This document shows positions 42,906-51,707 of a stretch of 64,000 nt of DNA, piece by piece. Within the stretch, counting starts at the first letter, position 1. Each line of letters starts with the position of its first letter. Made by a program: the position numbers and the translations under genes. The DNA comes from Dethiosulfatibacter aminovorans DSM 17477 (lineage in GTDB: Bacteria > Bacillota > Clostridia > Tissierellales > Dethiosulfatibacteraceae). A model generated the notes under the pieces. That model did not search any database. It saw only the letters and a program-made list of their open reading frames with translations, and had not been told where the DNA came from. Where the stretch lies: contig NZ_FQZL01000007.1 of NCBI RefSeq assembly GCF_900142005.1, positions 62,001-126,000 of the forward strand. Reading direction: 5' to 3'.

Positions 42906-43874
42906 TCAATCTATGCCTTTGCCCGAATCCGCAACATCAAGAATATCCAGGGGATAGGGATTGAAAATGGTCTGTCTCTTCAAGTAAGGCTCGTCAAACC
43001 TTACAACCCATGAACGAATTACCGCTATTGGCAGGCTGAAGGGTATTTTTTTCATGCTGTATTGCTGGAGTATATCAAGAAAGTATGCCTTCTCCTCTTT
43101 TGAAAGGTCCTTTTTGAAATATCCCAGAAGATGCATCAGCATGTTTATATTGGTGCCCCGTCTAAAAGGCTTTTTAAGCGCCTCATTGAGCATCACTCCA
43201 TATTCCCATATGACTTCATCCACATCAAGGTTGTCATGGTTGGCGACTATTCTGCCCAGTTTTTTTTGATTCATCTGGTGATAAGCCATGAGCAGGTATT
43301 TGTTTCTGCTGTGAAAATCGACCAGTACACTCATCTTGTTGCTTTCAATGACTTCATCAAAATACAGGTTCGCATAAAGCCTGGTGAGGAAATGCTCCCT
43401 GATATTGTAATTGGTAAGCCTGCCCTCGTCTTCCGTGGGAATGCACGGGAAGTTTTCCTTGACTGCTCTTCCAAAAAAACCATCGGTCTTTTCAGGGATT
43501 GTATTTGCCTTTCCCAAATCACTATATATCTTTACATCCTTTATTCCGCAGGACGGAGAACGGCTTTTCATTACTATTCCATGGATTCCTTTTTCCTTTA
43601 TGCCTTCTATGAAATCTTTGGAAAAGTCCTTCATTGAATCTGTAATATCTGTACCGGACATTGAATATACAAGCCTTTCTCCACCACCTTTTCTTATGAT
43701 TCGTATGGCCTCCCTGGGGATTGAAAGCCCTATTTCCACTTCAGGACATATGTCTATAAACTCAACATGGTTTTTAAGCTTGTCTATGAAAGGACTGCTT
43801 ATGCGACTGCCATCATATCTGCAGTTGTCATGTTCTATGCATCTGCTTATGAGCACAACGGGTTTTTCAGTCAT
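42906..43874 (-). CDS. DUF523 and DUF1722 (YbgA) domain protein
   Basis: 322 aa. N-terminal DUF523 (about 1-150) with cysteines in ISRCIEHDNCRYDG and MKSRSPSCGIKD, then DUF1722/YbgA (about 185-305; LVDFHSRNKYLLMAYHQ, LLGYFKKDLSKEEK). DUF523 proteins are linked to 2-thiouracil/tRNA thiolation-type chemistry and to photolyase neighbours in other bacteria; the role here is not clear. Starts at ATG 43874. Monocistronic. Confidence 0.88.
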   Translation of the reverse strand: MTEKPVVLISRCIEHDNCRYDGSRISSPFIDKLKNHVEFIDICPEVEIGLSIPREAIRIIRKGGGERLVYSMSGTDITDSMKDFSKDFIEGIKEKGIHGIVMKSRSPSCGIKDVKIYSDLGKANTIPEKTDGFFGRAVKENFPCIPTEDEGRLTNYNIREHFLTRLYANLYFDEVIESNKMSVLVDFHSRNKYLLMAYHQMNQKKLGRIVANHDNLDVDEVIWEYGVMLNEALKKPFRRGTNINMLMHLLGYFKKDLSKEEKAYFLDILQQYSMKKIPFSLPIAVIRSWVVRFDEPYLKRQTIFNPYPLDILDVADSGKGID

Positions 43875-43995
43875 CAGATCACCCCTACAATAATATTTGG
43901 ACTATTAGCATCTCTATATTGTGCATACATTCTTCCCTTTGATTATACCACACGATAACCATGATTCATGATATAATTATTTTAACGGAGAAGTG

Positions 43996-44505
43996 ATGAA
44001 TATGAAGAAAAAAATAGTCATAGAAGATAAAATGCAAAGAGGATACTATTACCTCACCAAGGAAACAGGCAAGGATTTTGACGAAGAATTCAAGCCGGAA
44101 CTGACTCCAAAGGAAATGCTTGAACTGGGCGTTTTTGGAGGCAAGTACATGACCGACTGCATAAATGAATTCCCGGAGGAATGGTTTGAGAATGCCAAGC
44201 TTTCCTTCTTTAAAAAAGATATATCATTGAATTACTTTGGCGTGGATGCTTCCCTGCCTCTTGAAACCTGGAGGGCCAAGGGGTGGATAAACCATGCGGA
44301 TCCAAGGGGCTGGTTTCAGTGGTACTGCCGTTACTATTACGGCAGAAGAATTCCCCTTGAGGATTCCCGACAGATCAAGCGGTGGAAGGCAATGCGCAGG
44401 CACATAGGAGCCATCAGGAAAAACTGTACTCCCCTGGACTTGAACTGCAGAAAAAAACAACGTCAGGCTCTTCTTCACTGGGCCTATGACAGCAGAAAAA
44501 TTTAA
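43996..44505 (+). CDS. Conserved hypothetical protein (Trp/Tyr-rich)
   Basis: 169 aa, basic, with many aromatic residues: LPLETWRAKGWINHADPRGWFQWYCRYYYGRRIP, then DSRQIKRWKAMRRHIGAI and CTPLDLNCRKKQRQALLHWAYDSRK. The FQWYCRYYYGRR core is unusually conserved-looking and could be a nucleic-acid or sugar-binding surface. GGAG five bases before ATG 43996 is the best start. I cannot assign a family. Confidence 0.7.
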   Translation: MNMKKKIVIEDKMQRGYYYLTKETGKDFDEEFKPELTPKEMLELGVFGGKYMTDCINEFPEEWFENAKLSFFKKDISLNYFGVDASLPLETWRAKGWINHADPRGWFQWYCRYYYGRRIPLEDSRQIKRWKAMRRHIGAIRKNCTPLDLNCRKKQRQALLHWAYDSRKI

Positions 44506-44524
44506 CTTCTTAAAAATTAGTAAA

Positions 44525-44576
44525 AAAAGAACAAGCTTCCCGCCGGTTTTTAAACCGATGCAGTGCTTGTTCTTTT
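44525..44576. terminator. Bidirectional terminator
   Basis: AAAAGAACAAGC / GCTTGTTCTTTT encloses a second small stem CGGTTT / AAACCG, between the convergent hypothetical and metA genes. Confidence 0.85.
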
Positions 44577-44601
44577 ATTGTTTGATCTTATAAATAATTG
44601 T

Positions 44602-45546
44602 CTATTCGGGTGAATCTTCAAGGTCAAATGGGCCGATTTCATTGATGTCAAAAGGTGTTTCCTGATATACGCAGTAGTTCAGCCAGTTTGAGAAAAACAT
44701 ATGGGCAGGTCCCTTCCACTTCATTATGACTTCCTTTTCAGGATCGTCGTCCTCGAAGTAGTTTGCAGGAACTGCAGTGTCCATTCCCTTTTCCACGTCC
44801 CTGTCGTATTCCTTCTTCAGGGTGTATTTCTCATACTCCCCGTGTCCCTGAACAAATATCTGTCTTCTGTTCTTGAGGGCTGAAATATGCACTCCCGCCT
44901 CTTCCGACTCAGCCAGTATCTCTATGGTTGGAACCTTGTCGAATTCCTTTCTTTCTATCTGGGTGTGCCTGGAATGGGGTGCATAGAACTTGTCGTCAAA
45001 TCCCCTCATAAGCCTTGACTTTGGATCAACCACATCATGGAGAAACACTCCGAAAAGCTTCTCGTCAAGCATCGTCCTCTGAACACCGTAGTGATAGTAA
45101 AGAGCAGCCTGGGCTCCCCAGCAAAGATGAATGGTGCTGAATACATTGGACTTCGAATACTCCATGATTTCAACCAGCTCCTCCCAGTAGTTGACCTCTT
45201 CATAGGGAAGTGTTTCAACCGGTGCTCCTGTTATTATCATTCCATCGAATTTCTTGTGCTTGATATCGTCAAAGGTTTCATAAAAGGTTGTAAGATGCTC
45301 CTGCTTGGTATTCTTCGATTCGTGACTGCTCATGTTCACAAGATGAAGATTGACCTGGAGAGGCGTATTGGCAAGCATCCTTATTAGCTGGGTTTCAGTC
45401 TCGACCTTTGTTGGCATCAGATTCACTATCACGATTTCAAGAGGCCTTATGTCCTGGCTGTAGGCTCTTGAATCATACATTACAAATACGTTCTCTTCCT
45501 TTAATACATAATATGCCGGCAATTTTTTTGGTATTACAATGGGCAT
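44602..45546 (-). CDS. metA: Homoserine O-acetyltransferase (MetA family)
   Basis: 314 aa. Catalytic C142 lies in STIHLCWGAQAALYYHYG. E111 in TGAPVE is the residue I recall as marking acetyl-CoA use in this family (Gly in succinyl-CoA enzymes), so O-acetylhomoserine is the likely product. That fits the next gene upstream, an O-acetylhomoserine sulfhydrylase 13 bp away. Both are under the S-box leader at 46924-47020. Confidence 0.95.
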   Translation of the reverse strand: MPIVIPKKLPAYYVLKEENVFVMYDSRAYSQDIRPLEIVIVNLMPTKVETETQLIRMLANTPLQVNLHLVNMSSHESKNTKQEHLTTFYETFDDIKHKKFDGMIITGAPVETLPYEEVNYWEELVEIMEYSKSNVFSTIHLCWGAQAALYYHYGVQRTMLDEKLFGVFLHDVVDPKSRLMRGFDDKFYAPHSRHTQIERKEFDKVPTIEILAESEEAGVHISALKNRRQIFVQGHGEYEKYTLKKEYDRDVEKGMDTAVPANYFEDDDPEKEVIMKWKGPAHMFFSNWLNYCVYQETPFDINEIGPFDLEDSPE

Positions 45547-45559
45547 GAAAGTAACCTCC

Positions 45560-46840
45560 TTACTTCGCTACGGCTTTAATGGCCTTGTCGAAATCTGCGA
45601 TTATGTCGTCTATGTTTTCGATTCCTATGGACACCCTGATAAGATCGGGAAGCACTCCTGCTGCTATCTGCTGTTCTTCCGTAAGTTGTCTGTGGGTTGT
45701 GCTTGCAGGGTGGAGTATGCTTGTTCTAAGGTCTCCAATGTGTACAACAAGTGCTGTGAGGTCCATGTGCTTGATAAGTTCCTTGCCTGCCTGGTTTCCT
45801 CCTTTTATTCCGAATGTCAGTATTCCGCTTGCTCCCTTTGGAAGGTATTTCTTTGCAAGATCATATGAATCGCAATCTTCAAGAAGTGGATAGTTGACCC
45901 AGCTCACTCCTTCGTGTCCCTTGAGGAACCTGGCAAGCTTAAGTGCATTTTCACAGTGTCTTTCCATTCTTACATGGAGTGTTTCCAGACCCAGGTGGAA
46001 AAGGAAGGCATTGAAAGGACTCATTGTCATTCCATAGTCCCTGAGCATCTGAACCCTTGCCTTTGTGATATAGGCTGCAGGTCCAAAATCCTTCACATAC
46101 TGTATTCCGTGATAGCTAGGATCGGGCTCGACCAGCTCCGGGAACTTGCCGTTGTCCCAGTTGAATGTTCCTCCGTCTATTACAACTCCTCCGACACTGG
46201 TAGCATGTCCGTCGGTGTATTTTGTTGTCGAATGTATGACTATGTCCGCTCCGTGTTCCAAAGGTCTGCACAGTACCGGCGTAGCAAGGGTATTATCCAC
46301 TATGAAAGGTACATCCATAATCTTTGCCGCCTTGCTGAATTTTTCGAAGTCGAGGATGTTCAAGCCTGGATTTGCTATCGTCTCGGCAAAAAGAGCCTTT
46401 GTATTTTCCTTTGCAGCTGCCACTATTTCATCACAGCTGGAGTCGGGATTTATGAATGTCGCCTCTATGCCCATCTTCTTGAGGGTTACAGCAAAAAGGT
46501 TGAATGTTCCTCCATATATGGTTGAAGATGCAACTATGTGGTCTCCTGCCTGGCAGATGTTCAGGAAAGCAAGGGTTGAAGCTGCCTGTCCCGACGAAGC
46601 TGCAACCGCACCTACTCCTCCTTCAAGAAGGGCCATCTTGTTTTCAAGCTCTGCAACTGTAGGATTGGATATTCTTGAATACATGTGTGTGGCAGACTTA
46701 AGGTCAAACAGGTCTGCCACATCGTCTGAATCGTAGTACCGATAAGTTGTGCTCTGAGCTATTGGAAGCACTCTTGGGTCTCCAGACTCAGGCTTGTAGG
46801 TACCCTGTACACATTGAGTTTCAATTTTGTAGTTTTTCAT
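45560..46840 (-). CDS. metY: O-acetylhomoserine aminocarboxypropyltransferase (sulfhydrylase)
   Basis: 426 aa, Cys/Met-metabolism PLP fold. ASSGQAASTLAFLNICQAGD, the PLP lysine in VIHSTTKYTDGH, and the C-terminal HPASTTHRQLTEEQ are typical. It makes homocysteine from O-acetylhomoserine and sulfide. First gene of the metY-metA pair; translation starts at ATG 46840 behind GGAGG. Confidence 0.95.
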   Translation of the reverse strand: MKNYKIETQCVQGTYKPESGDPRVLPIAQSTTYRYYDSDDVADLFDLKSATHMYSRISNPTVAELENKMALLEGGVGAVAASSGQAASTLAFLNICQAGDHIVASSTIYGGTFNLFAVTLKKMGIEATFINPDSSCDEIVAAAKENTKALFAETIANPGLNILDFEKFSKAAKIMDVPFIVDNTLATPVLCRPLEHGADIVIHSTTKYTDGHATSVGGVVIDGGTFNWDNGKFPELVEPDPSYHGIQYVKDFGPAAYITKARVQMLRDYGMTMSPFNAFLFHLGLETLHVRMERHCENALKLARFLKGHEGVSWVNYPLLEDCDSYDLAKKYLPKGASGILTFGIKGGNQAGKELIKHMDLTALVVHIGDLRTSILHPASTTHRQLTEEQQIAAGVLPDLIRVSIGIENIDDIIADFDKAIKAVAK

Positions 46841-46878
46841 TTCATCCTCCTGTACTGTAGCTTACTTCACTAAGATGC

Positions 46879-46908
46879 AAAAAGCCGCTCCTAAATAAGA
46901 AGCGGCTC
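46879..46908 (-). terminator. S-box terminator
   Basis: On the minus strand GAGCCGCTTC / GGAGCGGCTTTTT follows the aptamer; the SAM-bound form should favour it. Confidence 0.9.
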
Positions 46909-46923
46909 AAATTCCATAATCTT

Positions 46924-47020
46924 CTTATCTTCCAGTTTTCACTGTTGGAATTGGCACCTTGCGCATATGCGTAGGTTGCCGAGGTTTCTAAGGGCCATTC
47001 CCTCCACCTCTCGTGATAAG
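46924..47020 (-). ncRNA. SAM-I (S-box) riboswitch
   Basis: On the minus strand CTTATCACGAGAGGTGGAGG, GGCAACCT, AAGGTGCCAATTCC and GATAAG (P1 closing) are in order. It controls metY-metA. Its promoter is at 47044-47072. Confidence 0.96.
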
Positions 47021-47043
47021 TTACAGTTTTATATTTTCATACT

Positions 47044-47072
47044 ATCTTAAATCTTATTGACGCGATTGTCAA
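47044..47072 (-). promoter_or_regulatory. Promoter of the metY-metA leader
   Basis: -35 TTGACA (47067-47072), 17 bp, -10 TAAGAT (47044-47049). TTGAC-AATCGC-GTCAA forms a small inverted repeat over the -35. Confidence 0.65.
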
Positions 47073-47090
47073 CTGTTTTTTTGATTTCTG

Positions 47091-47438
47091 CTACTTCAAC
47101 GCTGCAATTACAGTCATTTCCACAAGAAGTGACTCCCTTGCCATTTTCGCCTCAACGCATGCCCTTGCAGGTTCATTGCCTTCATTCACCCATGCGTCCC
47201 ATACTTCGTTCATTTCCTGAAACATTGACATGTCCTTCAAGTAGATTGTAGTTGACAATATGTGGTTCTTGTCCGATCCATATTCATTAAGAAGATTCTC
47301 AATCTTCTCAAGTACAACCTTTGTCTGCCCCTTTATGTCTTCAACATCTCCACAGGTCTGTCCGCAAAGGTATATTGTATTCCCATGTACAACGGCACGG
47401 CTCATTCTTCCAGTTCCTTCATATCTCTTAATTTCCAT
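47091..47438 (-). CDS. RidA/YjgF-family protein
   Basis: 115 aa, a one-domain Rid protein: GNTIYLCGQTCGDVEDIKGQT, and the C-terminal VWDAWVNEGNEPARACVEAKMA with the conserved arginine. Rid proteins hydrolyse reactive enamine/imine intermediates released by PLP enzymes, useful near many aminotransferases. GGAGG six bases before ATG 47438 sets the start. The longer upstream frame overlaps a terminator and is not used. Confidence 0.9.
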   Translation of the reverse strand: MEIKRYEGTGRMSRAVVHGNTIYLCGQTCGDVEDIKGQTKVVLEKIENLLNEYGSDKNHILSTTIYLKDMSMFQEMNEVWDAWVNEGNEPARACVEAKMARESLLVEMTVIAALK

Positions 47439-47484
47439 AATATCCTCCAAATATAACCATAGCTTATAATTTTCAATTAAACAA

Positions 47485-47526
47485 AAAACAGCCCCGCCAT
47501 CCGAAATAAATCGGTACCGGCGGAGC
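47485..47526 (-). terminator. Terminator after gerW
   Basis: On the minus strand GCTCCGCC / GGCGGGGC with an inner CCGA / TCGG pair is followed by TGTTTTTTG. Confidence 0.8.
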
Positions 47527-47564
47527 CTGACATGTGAATTGATTTCTCCGTCTAATTCCATTGT

Positions 47565-47933
47565 CTATTCTTCTGCTTCCTCTTCCTTCTTCTTCAAATC
47601 AACCTTTTCCATGATTTCGGGAACCATCTCGATAAGCTTGTCGATACTTGACGATTTCTTGATAGGCATCATTTCAACATGGTCTCCCTTGATTACCAGA
47701 ACCGATGAAACGGAAATCTTGCCTCCGCTTCCAAGTCCTCCACCTTCTCCTTTGGCTTCCTTGTCGGTGCCGCCACCTCCGCCTGTTCCCAGTCCGAAGT
47801 TGATCTCGATGAATGGAACGATTGTAACCTCGCCAATCTGAACCGGTTCGCCTACAACGGTATCCGTCTTCATGAAACTTTGAAGCTTCTCGAAAACATT
47901 GTTTACATTGTCCTTGATATTGAATTCTGCCAT
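47565..47933 (-). CDS. gerW: GerW-family sporulation protein (YtfJ)
   Basis: 122 aa. The family core GEVTIVPFIEINFGLGTGGGGG and GLGSGGKISVSSVLVIKGD is followed by an acidic lysine/glutamate tail. YtfJ is a spore protein needed for nutrient germination in Bacillus. It is directly preceded by a DUF2953 gene, the same pair as ytfI-ytfJ. This indicates a spore-forming host. Confidence 0.93.
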   Translation of the reverse strand: MAEFNIKDNVNNVFEKLQSFMKTDTVVGEPVQIGEVTIVPFIEINFGLGTGGGGGTDKEAKGEGGGLGSGGKISVSSVLVIKGDHVEMMPIKKSSSIDKLIEMVPEIMEKVDLKKKEEEAEE

Positions 47934-48028
47934 TGTTTATGCCTCCTTCTTTATTTATTCGTTCAATATTCAGTGTTCAGACTAAGCATCCGAACACTCC
48001 ATATTGCATGAATTTATTCAACCATATG

Positions 48029-48676
48029 TCATTTCTTCGAAAAGAGTATCTTCCTCACGGGTTTTGTAAACACCAAGCCCAACGCCACTGCCAGAATGTA
48101 TGCAAGCCATATTCTCCCTTCAATGGATCCTTCCCCCTCCAATATGCCTTCGTCAAAGACCGGCTCCAGTCTTATGTCGTATTTTTCCGGCAGCATATAG
48201 TCCTGGCTGTACAAGGCGCACAGGTACCCTGTATACATTGGATTGTCAAAGCCTGCCTTTATCCTCATCGTGACCATATTGGGCCAAAGATGTTTCAACA
48301 GCTTTTTCACTGCCGACAAAACCTTTTTTATCAATTCCTTCTTGAAATATTCTAATCTGACTGATTTTTTCTTCTTGGTCTCCTTTTCTTTCTTTTTCAA
48401 TTCTTTGTCATCTTTTTTCTTATCCTTGTCATCACCATTCTTAGTGTCCATGCTTTTTTCCAATCCCAAAAACCTTATCCTGACATTAATCTCCTCATCC
48501 TGTTCCTTCAATATGAATACCTTAAGTCCTCCAAAGAGCCAGGAAACAATCCCCCTTGCCTTTACCCCTTCATACCTTTCAGCCTCTGCATAATAGGTGT
48601 AGGGTATGAGGATGACAAATGCTATTAGAACTAAGATAAGGAGAAGAATATATCCAATTATAGACAGTATGATCAT
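48029..48676 (-). CDS. DUF2953 membrane protein (YtfI-like)
   Basis: 215 aa. One N-terminal transmembrane helix (IIGYILLLILVLIAFVILIPY), a lysine-rich coiled-coil segment (KDKKKDDKELKKKEKETKKK) near residue 90, and a second hydrophobic stretch near the C-terminus (LAYILAVALGLVF). GGGAGG before ATG 48676 fixes the start over the upstream frame. Paired with gerW; probably a forespore or spore membrane protein. Confidence 0.85.
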   Translation of the reverse strand: MIILSIIGYILLLILVLIAFVILIPYTYYAEAERYEGVKARGIVSWLFGGLKVFILKEQDEEINVRIRFLGLEKSMDTKNGDDKDKKKDDKELKKKEKETKKKKSVRLEYFKKELIKKVLSAVKKLLKHLWPNMVTMRIKAGFDNPMYTGYLCALYSQDYMLPEKYDIRLEPVFDEGILEGEGSIEGRIWLAYILAVALGLVFTKPVRKILFSKK

Positions 48677-48976
48677 TTCAGCCTCCCTGTAATCCAATAA
48701 CTGGTAAACTGCAAAAAAACCAGCCCTTTAGGCCGGTTTTATGTCAGTATTTTCAGATAGCGGCTTCTCTGAGCCGACCTGTGATTATATTCTAATTATA
48801 CCATCAAAATAGCATTTTTTATACAGTTCTGATAATTAATCTTCATTATATCGAGATCAATATTTTCAAGATCCTGTAGTTAAAGTATCAGTGTTGCATT
48901 TTCTAGATTACATCATAATATTTTCATTATTCCTTGAACTTAATATGCATTTCTTCGTCTAAATTAATATACCCCA

Positions 48977-49022
48977 TCCAGACGCTCCTTATTTCAAGAA
49001 TCAACTCAACTTTAAGCTTTTG
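48977..49022 (+). repeat. Solo 3' arm duplicated from the leader palindrome
   Basis: 46 bp identical to 49097-49142, exactly 120 bp upstream of it. It is the 3' arm (GACGCTCCTTATTTC...ACTCAACTTTAAGC) of the element at 49037-49150, without a matching left arm. The preceding 300 bp hold a stem AAAACCAGCC / GGCCGGTTTT near 48718 and nothing else clear. Confidence 0.75.
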
Positions 49023-49036
49023 TTTTCATAAAGGTG

Positions 49037-49150
49037 GTTTTATGCAAAATCTAGTTTCGTCCTGATTCTTTCAATATTCCGCGTCCAGTTGAACCGTCCA
49101 GACGCTCCTTATTTCAAGAATCAACTCAACTTTAAGCTTTTGCATAAAAC
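49037..49150 (+). repeat. ~112-bp imperfect palindrome, first of a tandem of three
   Basis: 114 bp. Outer 12-bp perfect arms GTTTTATGCAAAA / TTTTGCATAAAAC, middle TGATTC / GAATCA, inner GCGTC / GACGC around a loop with AGTTGA. The 3' arm has ACTCAACT. Confidence 0.8.
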
Positions 49151-49171
49151 TATGATATAATATATATGAAT

Positions 49172-49283
49172 GTTTTATTTCTTTACAAGTTTCATTGTTA
49201 TTTATCCAAATAGAGTATCCAGTTGAAGAATTCCGGATATTCTATTTGAGGAAATAAACTCAACTATGTTTTGCTATAAAAAA
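49172..49283 (+). repeat. ~112-bp imperfect palindrome, second of three
   Basis: 112 bp. The inner stem is long: CCAAATAGAGTATCC pairs with GGATATTCTATTTGAGG, loop AGTTGAAGAATTCC. 3' arm AATAAACTCAACT. The 5' arm carries AGTTTCATTGTTATTT. Confidence 0.8.
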
Positions 49284-49290
49284 TATGGAT

Positions 49291-49402
49291 GTTTTAATCA
49301 AAAGCGAGTTTCGTTCTTATTCACTCCATATTCAGTGTACAGTTGAATCGTCTATACACTTTCTATTTCGTGAATAAACTCAACTTCACTTTTGCTTAAA
49401 AC
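49291..49402 (+). repeat. ~112-bp imperfect palindrome, third of three, abutting the Shine-Dalgarno
   Basis: 112 bp. GTTTTAATCAAAAGCGAG / CTTTTGCTTAAAAC outer arms, TTATTCAC / GTGAATAA middle stem, GTGTA / TACAC inner stem, loop AGTTGAATC. It ends one base before AGGAGG (49404-49409) of the beta-propeller gene. Confidence 0.8.
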
Positions 49403-49417
49403 CAGGAGGAGAAATCA

Positions 49418-51700
49418 ATGAAAAGGCTTGTTTTATCTGTATTGGTACTATTGCTGATGAGCACCATGATTGTTCCTGCTCTGGGAGAAGAGGCAGATCC
49501 TCTGATTGTACCGGGCACCATTGCGCTTCATCTGGGCAGTCCTCTCATACTGGACGGCGAGGATATGAAATCACTTGATCCGGACAATCCGAATGTGGTC
49601 CCCGTAATCCACAAGGACAGGACGCTGATTCCACTGCGGGCTCTGGCGGAACATTTCGGGGGCGAGGTATCCTACAATGCCGTGGACCGGGAGGCTATAA
49701 TCTCCTATGACGGAAAGAACTATATTTTCCCCATAGACAAAAACCACTACAGGATAGAAGTCGACGGTAAAAGTCTTGGCACCGTGGTCTTCGACACTGA
49801 ATCGCTCATAATGAACGACAGGACAATGGTTCCCCTTCGGGTAATCTGCGAAAAGGTTCTCGGAAAAACCGTTGGATACAGCGATAGGGTAATTACAGTA
49901 GGTAACGAAGAAATTGACCTCGATGAAAAGACAGTCGAAGGAATAAAGGCCAAGATCGGCCAGGCTCTCCAGGTCACCTCACTTGATGAACTCAAGTCTA
50001 TTTTGGGTACCATGGAGGAATACTATTACAGGGACGACATGATTATGGAGGAAGGCGTTTCCGATATGCCGACACAGGCTACGGATTCTGAAAAATCAAC
50101 CAATGAAGCTGCAGAAGCACCATCTGCTGAATCTTCCGCCGAGGGTGATTATTCATCCACCAACGAACAGGTTGAGGGTGTAAACGAATCAGATATTGTA
50201 AAAACCGACGGTAAATTCATATATGTGGCGACTTCAAAGTCCGTTAAGATCTATGATGCAAGAAAGGGCATCCCCGTACTCGTCGACGAAATAGAATCAA
50301 CAGTGGACTCAAATACGGGAGAATATACAAGCTTCTCGGACCTTTATGTAAGCGAGGGAAGGCTTGTTGTACTGGGAACCAGGAACCGATTCAACAACTG
50401 GATACAACCCATTCCCGATGTCGGAATACCTGAAACGGATGGCATGATTTCAATAGAGGTTATGCCCTACAGACAGGACACCACCTACGTCTATTGCGGA
50501 GTGTATTCAATATCGAACAGTGGAGAGGCTGAACTCATGAAGGAAGTGGATCTCGAAGGGTCCCTGCTTTCGAGCAGGAAAAAGGACGACACCCTCTATC
50601 TCATCGTAAACAAGTATGTATATTACGGATACGATGACATCATCCTTCCTATGTACAAGGACAGTGCGGTAGATGAGGAGTTCCGACAGATTTCCTATGA
50701 CAAGGTGATGTACTGTCCAAGGAGAAGCGAAAACAACTACCTAATAGTGGCAGCCATAGACATTGAAGACGAGGAAACTCCTGCTTCAATCAATTCATTC
50801 CTTGGAAGTGGAAGAACAGTATACATGAGCAATGACAACCTCTATATTGCAAACACCGACTACAGCAGGAACTGGGGACAGATTACGAATATTGCAAGAT
50901 TTTCAGTAGATGGAATGAAGGTGGGATTTGCAGGAGGAGGGCTTATTGAAGGAACAATCCTCAACCAGTTCTCAATGGATGAATACAAGAATAACCTCAG
51001 GGTGGCGACATCGGGATGGAACAACGGCAGCACAAACTCACTCTTTATCCTTGACAGGAACATGAATGAAATAGGATCCATCGAAGACATAGCCCCCGGC
51101 GAAAGACTTTATTCAGCAAGATTCATGGGAGACAAGGGATATATAGTTACATTCAGGCAGATTGACCCCTTGTTTGTAATTGACCTGTCGAACCCTAAAG
51201 ATCCTGAAATCACCGGTGAGCTTAAGGTTCCCGGATTCTCGAACTACCTGCATCCTATCGGAGAAAACACACTTCTCGGAATAGGAAGGGATGTTGACGA
51301 AGATACCGGAAGACAGCGAGGAATCAAGCTTTCAATATTCGATGTGTCGTATAAGGGAAGGCCAGAGGAAATAAACAGCCTCATCCTTGGAGACAGCGGA
51401 AGCTATGCAGAGGTATTGAACAACCACAAGGCACTCATGCTGAATCCAGGAAAAGACATGCTTGCATTCGATGCACGCCTAAGCACCTATACGGACAAGT
51501 ATGAATATTCATATTTCAACGGTGCAGTGGTGGTGGAAGCCAACGAAAACGGCAAGCTTGTAGTTCTTGAAAAAATCTCCAGCGAAGGTGTCTACGCATC
51601 GGACGTGAAGAGACTGCTGTACATAGACGACTATCTCTACTATATCCTTGACGACGATATAAGGACCTTTAATATAGACACATTTGAGGAAATGAAGTAA
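49418..51700 (+). CDS. Secreted beta-propeller protein with copper-amine-oxidase-like N-terminal domain
   Basis: 760 aa. Signal peptide (KRLVLSVLVLLLMSTMIVPALG), then a stalk-like Cu_amine_oxidN1 domain (about 50-165; RTLIPLRALAEHFGGEV, RTMVPLRVICEKVLG). A Ser/Glu-rich linker (about 215-250) and a C-terminal propeller domain follow (YSSTNEQVEGVNESDIVKTDGKFIYVA; ends DYLYYILDDDIRTFNIDTFEEMK). The first domain binds cell-wall or metal ligands in other Firmicutes but is not an oxidase. The gene is preceded by three tandem palindromic leader elements, which suggests strong or special control. A decayed copy of the C-terminus is at 58941-58982. Confidence 0.88.
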   Translation: MKRLVLSVLVLLLMSTMIVPALGEEADPLIVPGTIALHLGSPLILDGEDMKSLDPDNPNVVPVIHKDRTLIPLRALAEHFGGEVSYNAVDREAIISYDGKNYIFPIDKNHYRIEVDGKSLGTVVFDTESLIMNDRTMVPLRVICEKVLGKTVGYSDRVITVGNEEIDLDEKTVEGIKAKIGQALQVTSLDELKSILGTMEEYYYRDDMIMEEGVSDMPTQATDSEKSTNEAAEAPSAESSAEGDYSSTNEQVEGVNESDIVKTDGKFIYVATSKSVKIYDARKGIPVLVDEIESTVDSNTGEYTSFSDLYVSEGRLVVLGTRNRFNNWIQPIPDVGIPETDGMISIEVMPYRQDTTYVYCGVYSISNSGEAELMKEVDLEGSLLSSRKKDDTLYLIVNKYVYYGYDDIILPMYKDSAVDEEFRQISYDKVMYCPRRSENNYLIVAAIDIEDEETPASINSFLGSGRTVYMSNDNLYIANTDYSRNWGQITNIARFSVDGMKVGFAGGGLIEGTILNQFSMDEYKNNLRVATSGWNNGSTNSLFILDRNMNEIGSIEDIAPGERLYSARFMGDKGYIVTFRQIDPLFVIDLSNPKDPEITGELKVPGFSNYLHPIGENTLLGIGRDVDEDTGRQRGIKLSIFDVSYKGRPEEINSLILGDSGSYAEVLNNHKALMLNPGKDMLAFDARLSTYTDKYEYSYFNGAVVVEANENGKLVVLEKISSEGVYASDVKRLLYIDDYLYYILDDDIRTFNIDTFEEMK

Positions 51701-51707
51701 TTGTCTT

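Noticed and set aside
46955..46975. TTGGCACCTTGCGC as a second sigma-54 promoter
   Set aside because: GG to GC spacing is too short, and the sequence is part of the SAM riboswitch core.
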